Positions 1 to 13,000 of a stretch of DNA of 64,000 nucleotides are shown piece by piece; the first letter of the stretch is position 1; every line of letters begins with the position of its first letter. The stretch covers positions 62,001-126,000 of the forward strand of contig JAZARR010000150.1 in NCBI GenBank assembly GCA_037389465.1. Reading direction: 5' to 3'. Below the pieces are notes generated by a model. That model made no database searches, had not been told where the DNA came from, and was given only the letters and a program-made list of their open reading frames with translations. The DNA is from Baylisascaris procyonis. Its lineage: Eukaryota > Nematoda > Chromadorea > Rhabditida > Ascarididae. The position numbers were made by a program, and so were the translations under genes.

Positions 1-2716
1 TAAGAAGGAAATTGAAGTTTTATTTTTTATTTCGCCTTCTTGAATTGTTCTGTTTTCATAGTATATGAGCGAGTTCTCTCGAATTATTTTATTTCTATAT
101 CATTTTTCATAAATCGAACCTATTGTGTAATGTACGTTTTATTTTCATAGCAAATGAGTTAGTCATATCACAATCTAAAACTCGAGGTTTTTTTTGATTT
201 TGTTTTATGAAGTGATTTGTTTCTAAATCGCTTACTCAATCATATTTTAGCATCGAAATTTCTTATCGCTTATCAATCAACGGTTTGATTTTTTTCATTC
301 ATTGTATAATGCGATATTTATAATTGATTTCAGTAAGGCAGTTATTGGCTGATTCACTTCACTACGTAGGCTTTTTTCTTTGCCTTTTCCAATTTAATAA
401 CCTTCTATGGTTTTAGAATTATCTGCATAACCAGCCCGTTCTTCAATATTCATAGAAGGATGTTATTAAGATGAAGAGAGGTCTATATAAGATCAGATAC
501 TACAATAGCCAATCTGATAGCGAACATTTTAAAAGAAAGCAACTTTTAAGTATTCCAAACGTTCGTTTCTATACACGAGTCGGACGTGCTAATCGAAGAA
601 TCCTTACGTGCACTCATCTTCCACAAGTAATTTGAAACCAAATGCTAGCACAAACCAAACTTTACGTCTTCTTTTCGCGAGTGGATTTCCTCTAATATAG
701 CAATAGATTTCCCCTTCGATTGCAATCGTTTCCTCTTACAATTTGTTCTCTTTGTTCTTCTTTCTGTTGTTCCTTTTGTATTTGTTTCTTTTTTATGCTT
801 TTCTTGTATTTTTGAAGAACTGCACCTGAATCATTTTTCATTACGATATTTATGTAATGTTTAATTCAGTAGTGAAAAAAATTTTTTTAGGCTAAAACGG
901 TGCACTGAAACATTTCCTTTGCATTTTGAATAGGCTCAAACTGCATAAGTATGCGGATTTTGCAAGCAAAAATTGTACGGTGGTGGATGTCATGTCATCC
1001 AAGGCAGAAAAAACCAATGTATGGTAAATGCGGAGCGTTAGGGAACGAAATCCCATGCAAGCGCTAAATTATGTGGCGTAATGTCCTGAGTGTAGGGCTC
1101 TATCTCCTATATATGAGGCTATGAATTTTTTCTTATTCCAGAGGCCTTCATACGTATTGCATTTTGTTCTCTATGTCAGGTTGTATGCATCAAATATCTG
1201 CCTTGTGGACAAATAGTTCCGCTATGAAGTTGCGCAATTCTTACGGCCTGTTCCGCATGTGCTGGACGCGTGTCTCTAATGGCATATAGTTGAATGACTC
1301 AGGTCACACTTTTTAATATAAAGGAAAAATTAAACCACTGGTTCACCTTCTTGCTGCCAGCCGCTGCGACATCAAACTGTTGAATACTTCATTTCCTACA
1401 ACAATGATTTCACTTATTTGGAACGAAATACGTCGTTACTGCTCCTAGTTTTTGTAGTTTGACCCAGGAAAGTACTGCTACTGTATAGTTTTGTACCATA
1501 AATTTCTCAAAAAGGCTTCTGGAAGCTGAAAATATTGCTGTATTTTCAACTGATTGGCGTTGCGTTAATTTTTACTCTCCAATAGCGCCAAAATGCAGCA
1601 AATAAAGATAACCGAAGAGTTATTTTTATTGCTGAACGTTTATGAGAGGAGTGATTTTTTTTAATGAAAAGGATTTACTAAGATAGAGAAGAGTTTATGG
1701 AATGCTTTATGGCGTCGTAAACAAGCTTCTTCTCCAATTTCTTCGTTCGTTATCATGCTGTAATCATTTTGTGATTTAATTTCTTTTCATTTATAAGTTT
1801 TCAAGCATTATTTAATGGAAAGATTTTCTCTGATTTCTTCGTTGATTATTTTTTTGTTGTTGTATACTTCTGTAGCAGCTCAGATTCTATCAGGTGGATT
1901 TGTGATTTGATGCAGAATTGTGCAGAAGTAATGATGCCTCTCTAGCAAACGATTTAGCATGCACAGATCAAATTTCATCAATCGTTGCAATTGTTCTTTA
2001 AATGACGTGAGTGATGGTCGTTAGATTAGCACTCTCCTAGTTCACTCTCCTAGTTCAACTAGTAAAAAAATCGATGTGTGTGTAATCGAATTAACAGTAT
2101 TCGATTTGGCACTTTTTTAATAACACCCATATGATTGAACGAGAAAAATTCCAGAAGGATAGCTCGTACTGACAATTAGTAAAAGCTCATTTCGAGTTCA
2201 TTACTCTGCACTCTTACCGTTTTCCCTTTTATAGCCCTTTATAAGCTTTGTAAGACCTCATATCTTTCAAACTCCGAAATGAGTTTGCAAATAATATTAG
2301 AGGAGTTTCTAATTTGAAAGAAACTTACGTGATGGAAACTGCAGTTATTGCCTTGCCTCTTATTTCGGCAATAATATATTTAAAAAGTTGCCAAATGTTT
2401 ATTTTTTTCATTGCTAAAGAGTTTCTCACTAGGAAATTCGAATGCAATATTTCAACTGAGCGATATTTCTTCTATACGAATATTCTAAAATGATTGTAGT
2501 ATTCTACTGCATTTTGCTTTGATAAATGTTTCATTGAACAAATTCAATGCGATTCGGCTATGAATTATTATGTGTTCCACCCACCCGAATTTAAGCCCTT
2601 CTCAATGTGTGTTGTTTACGTTCGCTTCGAACGAAAAAAGTACATTAACTAAGCTGAAAATATGCAAAAGTTAAATCGTTTAGAGCGGAAATGTGTGAAG
2701 GAAAACTCTGCTGAAA
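1..2716. other. Non-coding, 5' flank of the amine receptor gene
   Basis: This AT-rich stretch has no open frame with coding character on either strand. It holds homopolymer T/A runs and one short perfect local duplication near 2031-2055. It presumably contains the promoter and 5' UTR of the receptor starting at 2717, but I see no recognisable core promoter element and no strong trans-splice acceptor just before the ATG. Confidence 0.6.
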
Positions 2717-5700
2717 ATGAACGAAACGTATATCAACGTTGCGACTGCGTCACAAAAAATCGTCATCGCATCTCTCAATTTCACCGATGGTGAAATGCTC
2801 TACGACGAGAAGAATTTCGTACAGGTTTTTTTTGCCAGTATAATTTGTATGCATAAGCTTAGATTGTTGTTTATCGATCAGTGCAGTATTATCTTCAGAA
2901 AATAGCTAACAACTCTGTTTGTTCCTTTCCAAATATCCTATCTTTCTCTCTCTTTCATCGCCCACTCAAAAAAAACGAATTGTTGTTCTCATATTTCAGT
3001 TACCATCGATCCCATTTGCTAGTACCAAGAAATTGGAAGCACCTAGATTCAAAGGCAACTGATTTCTTCATTGAACTGGGACCTTACGGAAGTTCTAGAA
3101 ATAAAATTTTATCTTTCCTCCTTTCATGTCTATTTATCGCCAGTTTCCAGGGAAAAAACGATTGGGTAGTGTGTCAATAATTCATTTCATATAACTGTTG
3201 AATGCTTAGTAACATACAGGTTAACGATTACCTACATAACATTACAAAGAAGGTTTTACAATATCGAATATCGAAGTTAATTGTGGGGATTTTAGAGGAG
3301 CATTAAAAGAATAGCATCCATAATACGATAAGAAAATACTCGTAGATCGTTTTCGAAATACGAACACACTGAATGAAGCGTTCATGTGGTGTAAACTAAT
3401 CGCTTCCAGTTTACTCAAACGTAGTGACCGTTGAGTTCCTTAATTACAGGACCTCATGAAACAAAGAATTAAAAATAAACTTGTAGCAAAGCAAGTAGGT
3501 TTGCTAATCCGAAAAGAATTAATTAAACTTTGAAATAAATAATTCGGTGGTTGGTTATAACTCTTAAAGTAAGTTGTTTTCAGATGGTATCCATAGGGAT
3601 CGTTCTGTTTATTCTAATATTGGCATGCGTTATCGGTAATTTGTTCGTAATTGTCGCTGTTTTAATTGAACGCGATTTACGCAGCCGACCACAGTACTAC
3701 TTGATATTTTCACTGGCTGTCGCTGATCTTCTTGTGAGTTCAAAATATTCTCCTTATTTATTCGATTCTCAAATTTCATTTCATATTGGATTTTAACTGA
3801 ATAGACGATCTTAGCATGTTGTTCGGGAAATAGAATTATAGGATGTAAGGAATAATTATTTAATCCTGTAAACATAAAACCAATTATTTAGAGCGTTGCG
3901 GAATGACAGATGTGATATGCAATGATGCTAATTACAATAATGCTGCAAACTGTACTCTTGAAACGCCTTGCTTTTTTCGGTGTCTTCGTTCAAATCTAAT
4001 TCGTCGTATAAAACTGCGGAATTTGATCTCCATTTTGAATGTGTGATTTTAAAATGAGTTGCATTTAATGAAATGGAAAATCGAGAAAAATTCTAGCAGT
4101 CTAATTATAATCAAGCGTTAATTATGGAATATACTGGTACATGCTTAAACGAAATTTGTACTCAATGATGTATTTCAGAAGTAGCAAGCATTTCATTTAT
4201 CCTCTCAACAAAAATTCTAAAAGTTTGAGTCTTATTCAGAATCCATTCTATATGGATTCTTGATATTTTTGTGTAGGAACAATTAAATGTTTATGATCAT
4301 TTGGAATGAAGTGAGGATGAAGTTCAAATCAGTTTGTACGATACGGGAGTAAACTTCGAGGTTTTGTTTCATCTAGCAAGTGGTTTTGGAAATAAGCAAC
4401 TTTTACATTTTTGACAGATAGGATTGAAGTCTTACAATATTATATCAATATAAATTCTAACAGTACCAAACAAACGATCAAAATTTTTCTCCCAATATAA
4501 TGGTTCTTCTAGAAAATCTTTATCTAGTTTCCGGCATCGCCCACATAATGGGCATTTGCTAGTTAGCAGCAAGGTAAGTTAGACTGCTACTGGCAATGGA
4601 CTGAAAAAAATTTTAAACTATTTTTTAAAGGTTGGACTAATAGTAACTCCGCTTGGAGCGTGGTCAACGATTTTGCAAGCATGGACGCTTGGAGTAACAG
4701 TTTGTGACTTCTGGATCAGTGTTGATGTCCTTGTATGCACCAGTTCTATTCTGCACCTGGTTGCTATAGGTTAGTCATGTGTTTTTCCAGCGTTTAGAAA
4801 AATTCTGCAACATCATTCCATAAGAGCAGTTTATTTTCGAAGGGAACAAAGGGAGGGGAGGGGGGTAACAGCTTCTTGTTGAATAATTGAATCTTATTGG
4901 ACTATGGTTTGCATCGTAATCAAACCAAAGTAAATTTGAAGGTAAATATACTTCAAAGAATCAAGCAAAAATTGTAAACTCCGATTTTTTCGAAAATTTC
5001 AAAGAATTGTTTTAGATCGCTCCTCTTCATCCACTTTAATAAGCGACGCAAAGTGGTGCAAAATTTATCATTATGTCGATAACCTATGTAACATATAGCG
5101 CAGTCATAAATTAATTCAATAATAAAAACCGCATTTGTCATATATAGATGAGGCGGCTTGCAGCATTGGATCGATATTGGAGCATAACAGATATTTGTTA
5201 TGTGCAAAACAGAACACCACGTAGGATATTCGGGATGCTTGGCATTATATGGATTGTATCACTATTGATTTCACTAGCACCCATTCTCGGATGGAAGGAT
5301 CGCGATTTTTTCGATCGTGTCGAGAAACAACGTGTATGCTTAATTAGTCAACAAATTAGCTATCAGGTGTGTAAGCAAATTTCATTGGTCCATTTTTTTA
5401 TTATTACATTTATGAAGCTTTAACCTGCACTCTTTAATAGACTCTCTATATCGAAAAGGCCGCTTATATTATAGTACTTGGATTAATTTTTCACTGACTC
5501 GAGACTGAGCTGAACAGGCCACTATATTCAAATAGATATGTTAATTCTTCTATCATTTCATATTTCTTTACTTCTACTGCAGCTTCCTGAGGGATATGCA
5601 GATGACTTTTCCTCGCTGATCGCGGATATCCGCTTCTGGCTTTAGCAGCAGTCTTTTACTTATGCTATGGACTCTACAATTTAGTGATAATTACCTATTG

Positions 5701-6830
5701 CATTCTGTATGCATCATCATATAAAATGCAGCAACTTTACTTAGTATGTTGGAGATAGATTTTTTCAAGTGTGGTATGCTAATGTCTTAAAATTTTCAAT
5801 GTGCAAATCATATCATATATGCTGCAAAGAGCGGCGCGGATGAGCGATTGGAACTTTGACTAATTAACTCACATAATAACCAACTAATTTCCAAGTATTA
5901 GAATCAGCAAAAACGATTAGAGTAATTCTTGTTGAGAATTTTATGAATTCATTGGAACATTTGCTAATGCATAGCTGCTAATATAATTATGAATAAAAAT
6001 TAGTGAACAGTAAATAACATTTGTCTCCCGCAATTCCTCATAAAGAATTCTGCATAATAGCAAAACTCGGGGAAAACTGCATCAGGATGATATTCTTTAT
6101 TGGGGCTCGATTGATTTCCTTCCTTTTATTTGCTGGTGACTTTCTGAGCAATGTAGTGATTGGTGATAAAACGCTATATTTACTGCACAAATATTAATAA
6201 AACGCTTACATAGTGTTAGCAAAAGTTTTAATGAATATCCGATGATATTTTATGCTTTTAAGTTAGAATTCTACGCAATATTCTAAGAAATAGTCTGACA
6301 AACTGCGCACGAGAGTGTAAATATTTCTTACTGCATTAACTTTTCTCCGCTTCTCGTTTAGAATTTCGTGAGTAGAAAAAATAATGCGGTCTAAACAATA
6401 CTGTCATTGACCGATATATTGAAAAATTATTTGCAGTATTTTTTGAAAAATTTCTCGGAAATCTCCGAGACGTTAAACAAACGAAAGAGTAGGTCAAGCA
6501 CTCGATTTAATTGTTCTATTCACCAAATCCAAGGGCATTCTTTGGTTGACTTTTTTGGCTTATGGCTTCGAAAAAAATCAATCTGATGCATCGACCGAGA
6601 ACATTGACTCCAAGCATCACTGTGGAGAAAAGTTTGTCCCTTCCCTTGCATATTTAGAGAGTCATCCGCGCAGAAAATGAAATTATCTTTTTTCACGTTG
6701 TGCCATACGAAGACAAGCGTCCTTTCCCAAATCGCCACTTTCAATTTCCACAGTTTTCTTTAATAACTTACTAGGCAAATATAAAGACACATGAATGTTC
6801 TCTGTAATACATGTATCTTTCATCCGAGAA

Positions 6831-6885
<55 letters not shown>

Positions 6886-6954
6886 ACAATATGTGTAACA
6901 AAGATGTTAAGAGCCAAAGATGTTAAAGATACTATACTATACTATATACATATA

Positions 6955-6986
<32 letters not shown>

Positions 6987-9944
6987 CATTTTGTTACAAA
7001 CAAAGATGTATATTGCAAAGATACATTTGTTGTTATATCTGACAATTCATAAGAGCCAAAGTATTGCATTTCGTTGCTATTATTTTGCATTACGTTGCAA
7101 AAAGTGCTCGTTGCGATTACTCTATTTGTACCACTATGACGCAACACATCGCTTTCTCTATTATTAGCAGCCTTATTCGATGTGCACTTTGCTGAGAGCG
7201 GAAGTCTTTGCACTCTTGCACCTCGTCAGCAGGATTAAGTAAACCACAATTTTTATACTGATTTTCCCCTATTTATGTTCAAAAGATGAATTTGATAGCG
7301 TAAGAAATACTGCGCTCAAAAGGCCGTTTATCTATTTCCTTGCAATATCGATTTTTTTCGATAGACCTTGTTGAAATGTGCCCTCATTGCCCATCTTTAA
7401 ACTTTTTTCCATCCATCGCTTTTGTACGGCATGAGACTCCAATTTAAAAGCGTTCTATTGTTTGGGGCCTTTTTGCAGTGAAGATAAGTCGATAGGCGTC
7501 TCCGAAAAGGTGGTATGATATGCGCTATCCGATAGACCAGCATTTCATAATTGCGAAAAAATAATCAAATGTGCGGGATGTGATGTTCATATTTTGCCTG
7601 ATCGGATCGTCCGCACAAAACTTCCACGTAAGATTCGTTTTTTGCCGGCCCCGCTGACCAGAGATCGCAAAATGTAGTCCGATGATGACAGAATGCGCTC
7701 AAATTTTTTAGCCTCTATAATTGCCTACAACTCTGAAATTGGTGGATTAACGGGGCAGTTGGTGCAGGAGATAAATTTGTAATGCACATGGCACCCACCA
7801 AATCGTATAACGCTGGCTGGCTTTATTGGTTTCCATATTGAAACTATCTACCAAACGGACAAATCGACACACGCATCTATTGTACACATAGAGACCTCGT
7901 TGCTGCAGTGTGCTCTGCTAGTAAATCTTCAAGAGCACATAATAAATGTGTCATAAGCGTCGCAGTTTTTGCTTCATGTACAATAATAAACATTTAGCCA
8001 ACCGAATATTTAGTGATAGCCGTTTATTAGTGGAAAATATTTTTGACGATTAAGAATGGTGATCGGTTTCGGGTGGTTTAAGGAAGTGCTCGTTGCTATC
8101 GTTGGAAGAAGGATGCAATTAGAAGACACAGGCCACTAATATATGATGCGTGTGTCTGAACACATGAGTAGCATGAAGATTGCAAGCACTCTCGGCTAAC
8201 CAGAGTGTGTGCCTCACACGCCATAAAATTAGATTGCCGCAATAGCCTCTGCCCCCTTCAAGCGATCCTGTCTCATTGCCCAATTCGGGAACCTGTTCGT
8301 TTGTGCTCTTTATTCATCCTTTATGAAAACAACTTTATTGTTAATCGATCTTAGATTAATTAAAGCAAACATCCAAGTCTTAATTGATCCATCACTAAAC
8401 AGGAATAAACTATCTTCCATTATCAAACATCACGTGAGCCGGAACTTCTGTGGTACCTTAACTAGAGTCTTCTAAACTAGGGATCGAAATACCATCGAAT
8501 TAGAAACTCTTTGCGCATCACATTCTCACCTCTCTTTAACATGCCAATATAACAAAACAATTAGAAAAGCGTAGAAAAAGGGATTTGACGATACAAGCAT
8601 TTGAAATTTGGTTCGCCGAGCCGAACGGTCCATACCGATTGTACAAAACTCTCATCAAAAAATTCGTTTTCATATAGAACTTACCGATTGTAGAACAAAA
8701 ATGATCAGCAATATCGCTTTTTTCACACTGGATACTAATAACTCATAAAGAAGACGTTATCTCGAAAGCTAATTGAGGATCTGAGGCTACTGTATGAGTT
8801 TTCACTTACTGAAATCTACTAACGTAGCATTTGCGATTTGTCGATTCGAAACAACTAGGTGAGCGGACACACAAGCATGTGTTTTTACAGACACTTTGTG
8901 GAAACGTGCATGAGGAATATCCGGTATTTTATTGCAGTGGAATGTGAAAAGTGTTCAAGCCTGCGGCCAGGCTTGAGGCTTGGGGAGAGAATAATCCACA
9001 ATTTTTTCTTCCGCCATATTTTGGAATTGTGTGTTGGAATAGAAAACAGGGCAAGTTTTGACCTCCTTGGTACAAGCTCTATTGGATAATCTTATGCTGG
9101 CTATAAAGGTCTATTAAATATGAGAGCAGTATAAACTTCGAGGCCATGGACTTTTTTCCGCAAGCAGCATATTTGAAAGGGAAGGTAGGTTCCTGCAAAT
9201 CTCTTCCTGATCCTCGTTAACCAAAGAACAACTGATCCTCGTTAACCAAAGAACAACTTTAATTTTGAAACGGAGGGTCCTGACTAACATATGCACTTTC
9301 GATTTCACGTTTCTAAATGGTTTACAGCTAGCAAGTATCAATGCAAAATAGAAAAAATTACGTACGTACAGCAACTTGTAAGAGGAAAACCCAGTAAAAT
9401 TAGTAATGAATATTCGCTAGATTTTGCAAGTGGACAGTGTTGCGAAATCCTATCATTCTTCACTGGGACAGCTGTAATGTGCAAGATAAAGAAACATTAG
9501 CAGTGGAATGATTAAGTGCATACCAACGTCGTTATAGGATATCATCTTCAATATCACAGTTGATATCGTCCCTACACTTTCTGCTTGTTTCATCAAATTG
9601 GTGTCTTCTTTTGTCAATTTACACCCATAAATCATCAAATTCCATTTTAAAAAATCAAAAAAAACATAAAATGCATTTTATAAAAGTGCACCGATATATT
9701 GATCGTATATTGCACGACAGCAGTTTTCCACTGATTTCTTTACAAATTCAATTGTCTTCTCACAATTATGAGCAACTCGACAAGGAAGTTATACTTCGGC
9801 ACTAACAATATTTTTCCCATCTATCACTTCCATAATTGCCCGAAATAACTTTTTGTTTCCTCACCGCTCGAGTAACTAATGGAGTCTTATGAGCGTTTTT
9901 TTACTATGCAACGTGAAGCAATGTGCTGCTTTATGTCCACTGTC

Positions 9945-10030
<86 letters not shown>

Positions 10031-13000
10031 TCCTTCAAAGAAAACCTGCGACGAGTGCGAAATCATTAATACTACTGAAGTAAAGAATTACCTGCTGCAT
10101 TTGTCTACATCAGCAGACTTCTACGTTGAACGAACTGGAGGAAGAATGTAACCTTGAGAGCGTTTTATGCCTTTTAATCCACCGTATTGTACAGAACCTC
10201 ATGTACGGTGCCAGAGCTGTATTCAGCGCCGGAAGATGCTCGTGCATTTCTGGCTCATATTGAAATAAACCACAACTTAGACGACCACTACTTGCGAAGT
10301 CGTAACTTAGGTATACCGCATCTGACGTTATAAGGTTATGACGTAAGCGTAACGGTGAAATGAGGACAAATTGTGCGCCACGGATGTCACCAGTCATCAT
10401 ATACGTTTTTGCGCAATAGATTTCATTAGGTAGAGTGGAAATTTAGCCATAAATCACTTTATATATTGGGCAGCTTCCTCTCCAGTTGCCTAGTTCAGCT
10501 CAACAAACCCAAATGGTGTTTCTTCGACTAAATACCAGATTGCTTCGACCAAATTGGCATTACCAGATTCCCCGTTTCCCTCTCCCAGTTCGCAACCAGC
10601 TTCGACATCATAGTGAATCGCTCAACGGTATAATTACTCGTCTTCTCCACTATAATTTCAGAACATTCTGTTTATTATGTTTCTTAAACCCTTTTCTGTA
10701 GTCATACTCAGCCACTGCTTCTAGATCTTTGAAGTGTTAAAAGCCTTCTTTGTATATTTCAGAAGTTTATGAATGAACGTTTCAAACCGTCATAAATATG
10801 AGACTATACTTTAGAAGCCGTTCACTGTCTTTCAACTCATCAAGTCGCATGTAGCATGAGTCTTTGTGAACTCTAAACGGGAGTTCATTAAATGCAATAA
10901 ACTACTGCGCTCTTAGGATTACCCCGATAGCATTCCAACTGCTTCAATTTCTTCCCTAATCGAGTTTCATATGTTTTAGTATGTTATACGACTGTCGATA
11001 CCGAGTTCTGCGTATTCAGAAGTGCATTAACACATTGTTTCTTTCTAAGCATAGCACATAAAATCATATCTATTTGTGCTTTGTGAAGTGTTCATCCAGG
11101 TACTCAAACCACCTCTAAGCCATCTTTACAAATGTTTCTGCGTGTAAGTCAGCACCCATTTTTTGATTACAACTTTTCCTGCTATCTATTGATCACGGAA
11201 AATCATACAACGAAGACACAACGCTATTCAGACAATGAGAATAACACAAGGCTAAAAACTTAAGCAGCCCTCGCATCTGCGTGAACTGATGCCTCCCCAC
11301 CTTGCGCCACGTAATCGAAACTATACTTATCGTCTAGGCCCCTTGAGCTTTGAAGGAGTTGGTGTTTTTCTGCCTGTGATATCCTCATTCTCGTAAGCAG
11401 ACCAGCGTCTGGATTAAACATTGCAATCCTTCTGTCTTCGGTGACAAAAGAAGCTGCTGAAAAAAAAATACATCTATATCCTTGTCTTCTCCTCTTGAGC
11501 TATTCGATATATTCGAGAACTTCTTGTTTCGTTCGTATTACTCATTGCTCTTTTTTCACCAATTCCGTTGTAATCATCATGATTCCAACCGCATCATGTT
11601 CACCAAAGCACTGACTGAAGATCTGCTAAGGTTTACTATACCATGGAAATAAATGCGCTCATTTTCTGAGATCACTTCATTTATGCTTAATATTGGGAGT
11701 TAAAAATAGCCAAAAAATCGAGCCAGGAAAGTCAGACGTTGACGACGAGCATGAACAGGTGAACATATCGTGAAATGCGATATCTATTTGATGCTGCACG
11801 TAATACACTTCACAGTGTCACATTGTGCTGTAATTAATTAACACTCAATCACGTCATATCATATCAGATGGAATCATATCATTTAAGCAGAGATCTTAAC
11901 GTATCAAGCGGCGGAAATAGAGCGGTACCAGAATGGAACCACTATAGATCACAAGCTCTCTGTTGCATTGTATATTCACCCCAGTTTTGGTCCGGTCAGT
12001 GCATTATACTGAAGGAATCCGCTGCGATAGAAACCTACTGCGATAGTTCATTCTAAACATGTGAACAATCTAAACAAAAATTTAAAAAAGTTACCGAAGC
12101 GGTGTCGCAAGGCGCAGAATGTTTTTCAAATTAGCTCGAATGACTCAGGAAACGTCGAAAAAACTCCAAGAAAAGGTAACCAAAGCTCACGAAAACTTAT
12201 TTTGTGTCGAAGTTTGGGTGGAAAGGGGACGGAAAATTCCCTGTTCCATTGAAATTTGGCTTTGAGGTTTGAGAAGTTTGAAAAATTTCTTCCTTTCCAT
12301 TGGCTATGGGTGCGAAAGATTATTATCAATCCCAACCTGCAAAGTAAGCAAGGGCAAAACAACCTTTGTAGGTCTCGAGGGAAGTTGAGCAAAACTCCAG
12401 CTAAAAATAAATAAAGATAGCGATATAGAAATGCTGTTTATTTTTGAACGACTTTTTCCAATTTCTGCTTAAATTTTAGGCATTATAGCCCAAAATGACA
12501 TCTGCAGCTGAAATCAATATGCAGCGATCGTTTGCTTTGCTTTTCTAGTAAGGAGGCCTATGGCAATGATTTATAACCCGCATAAATCAATTCCTCGGAC
12601 ATAGTGCATGACAGCACAGGGCAAAACGAACTTTTGTTTACGATCTATGATCCAGCAGTTGTTTGATTTGCAGCTGAAGTCACGAGTTTCTGCAATCTTA
12701 TTTATGACAACGAATAGTGAGGAAGTTTATTGAATAAGGTTATATGAACTTATGCGGTGAGTGCCATGTTGAGTTCACTGATTTAGTGAACGTTTATAAA
12801 TAGCATTTTTCGCGAGACCCGATGGTAAGGAAGCAATTCTAGCATTTCGCCTACTTCAAATGAACAAATACGTAAATATCACTGAAAATGGAATTTCTGC
12901 ATATCAACTTTTGAGAGATCTTCAATAGGAACAAATGGGAAACATGCGTGGGCTAATCAACAAATGAAAACCTTCAGCCTCAGCCGTAGTCTGGACCTTG

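Noticed and set aside
6811..7167. 118-codon frame with Ile-Tyr runs
   Set aside because: Produced by translating (TA)n; low complexity only. The same applies to the frames at 9879-10151.
10070..10160. Possible reverse-transcriptase fragment (NELEEEC-like words)
   Set aside because: Only a few residues resemble RTE-type elements; no catalytic motif follows.
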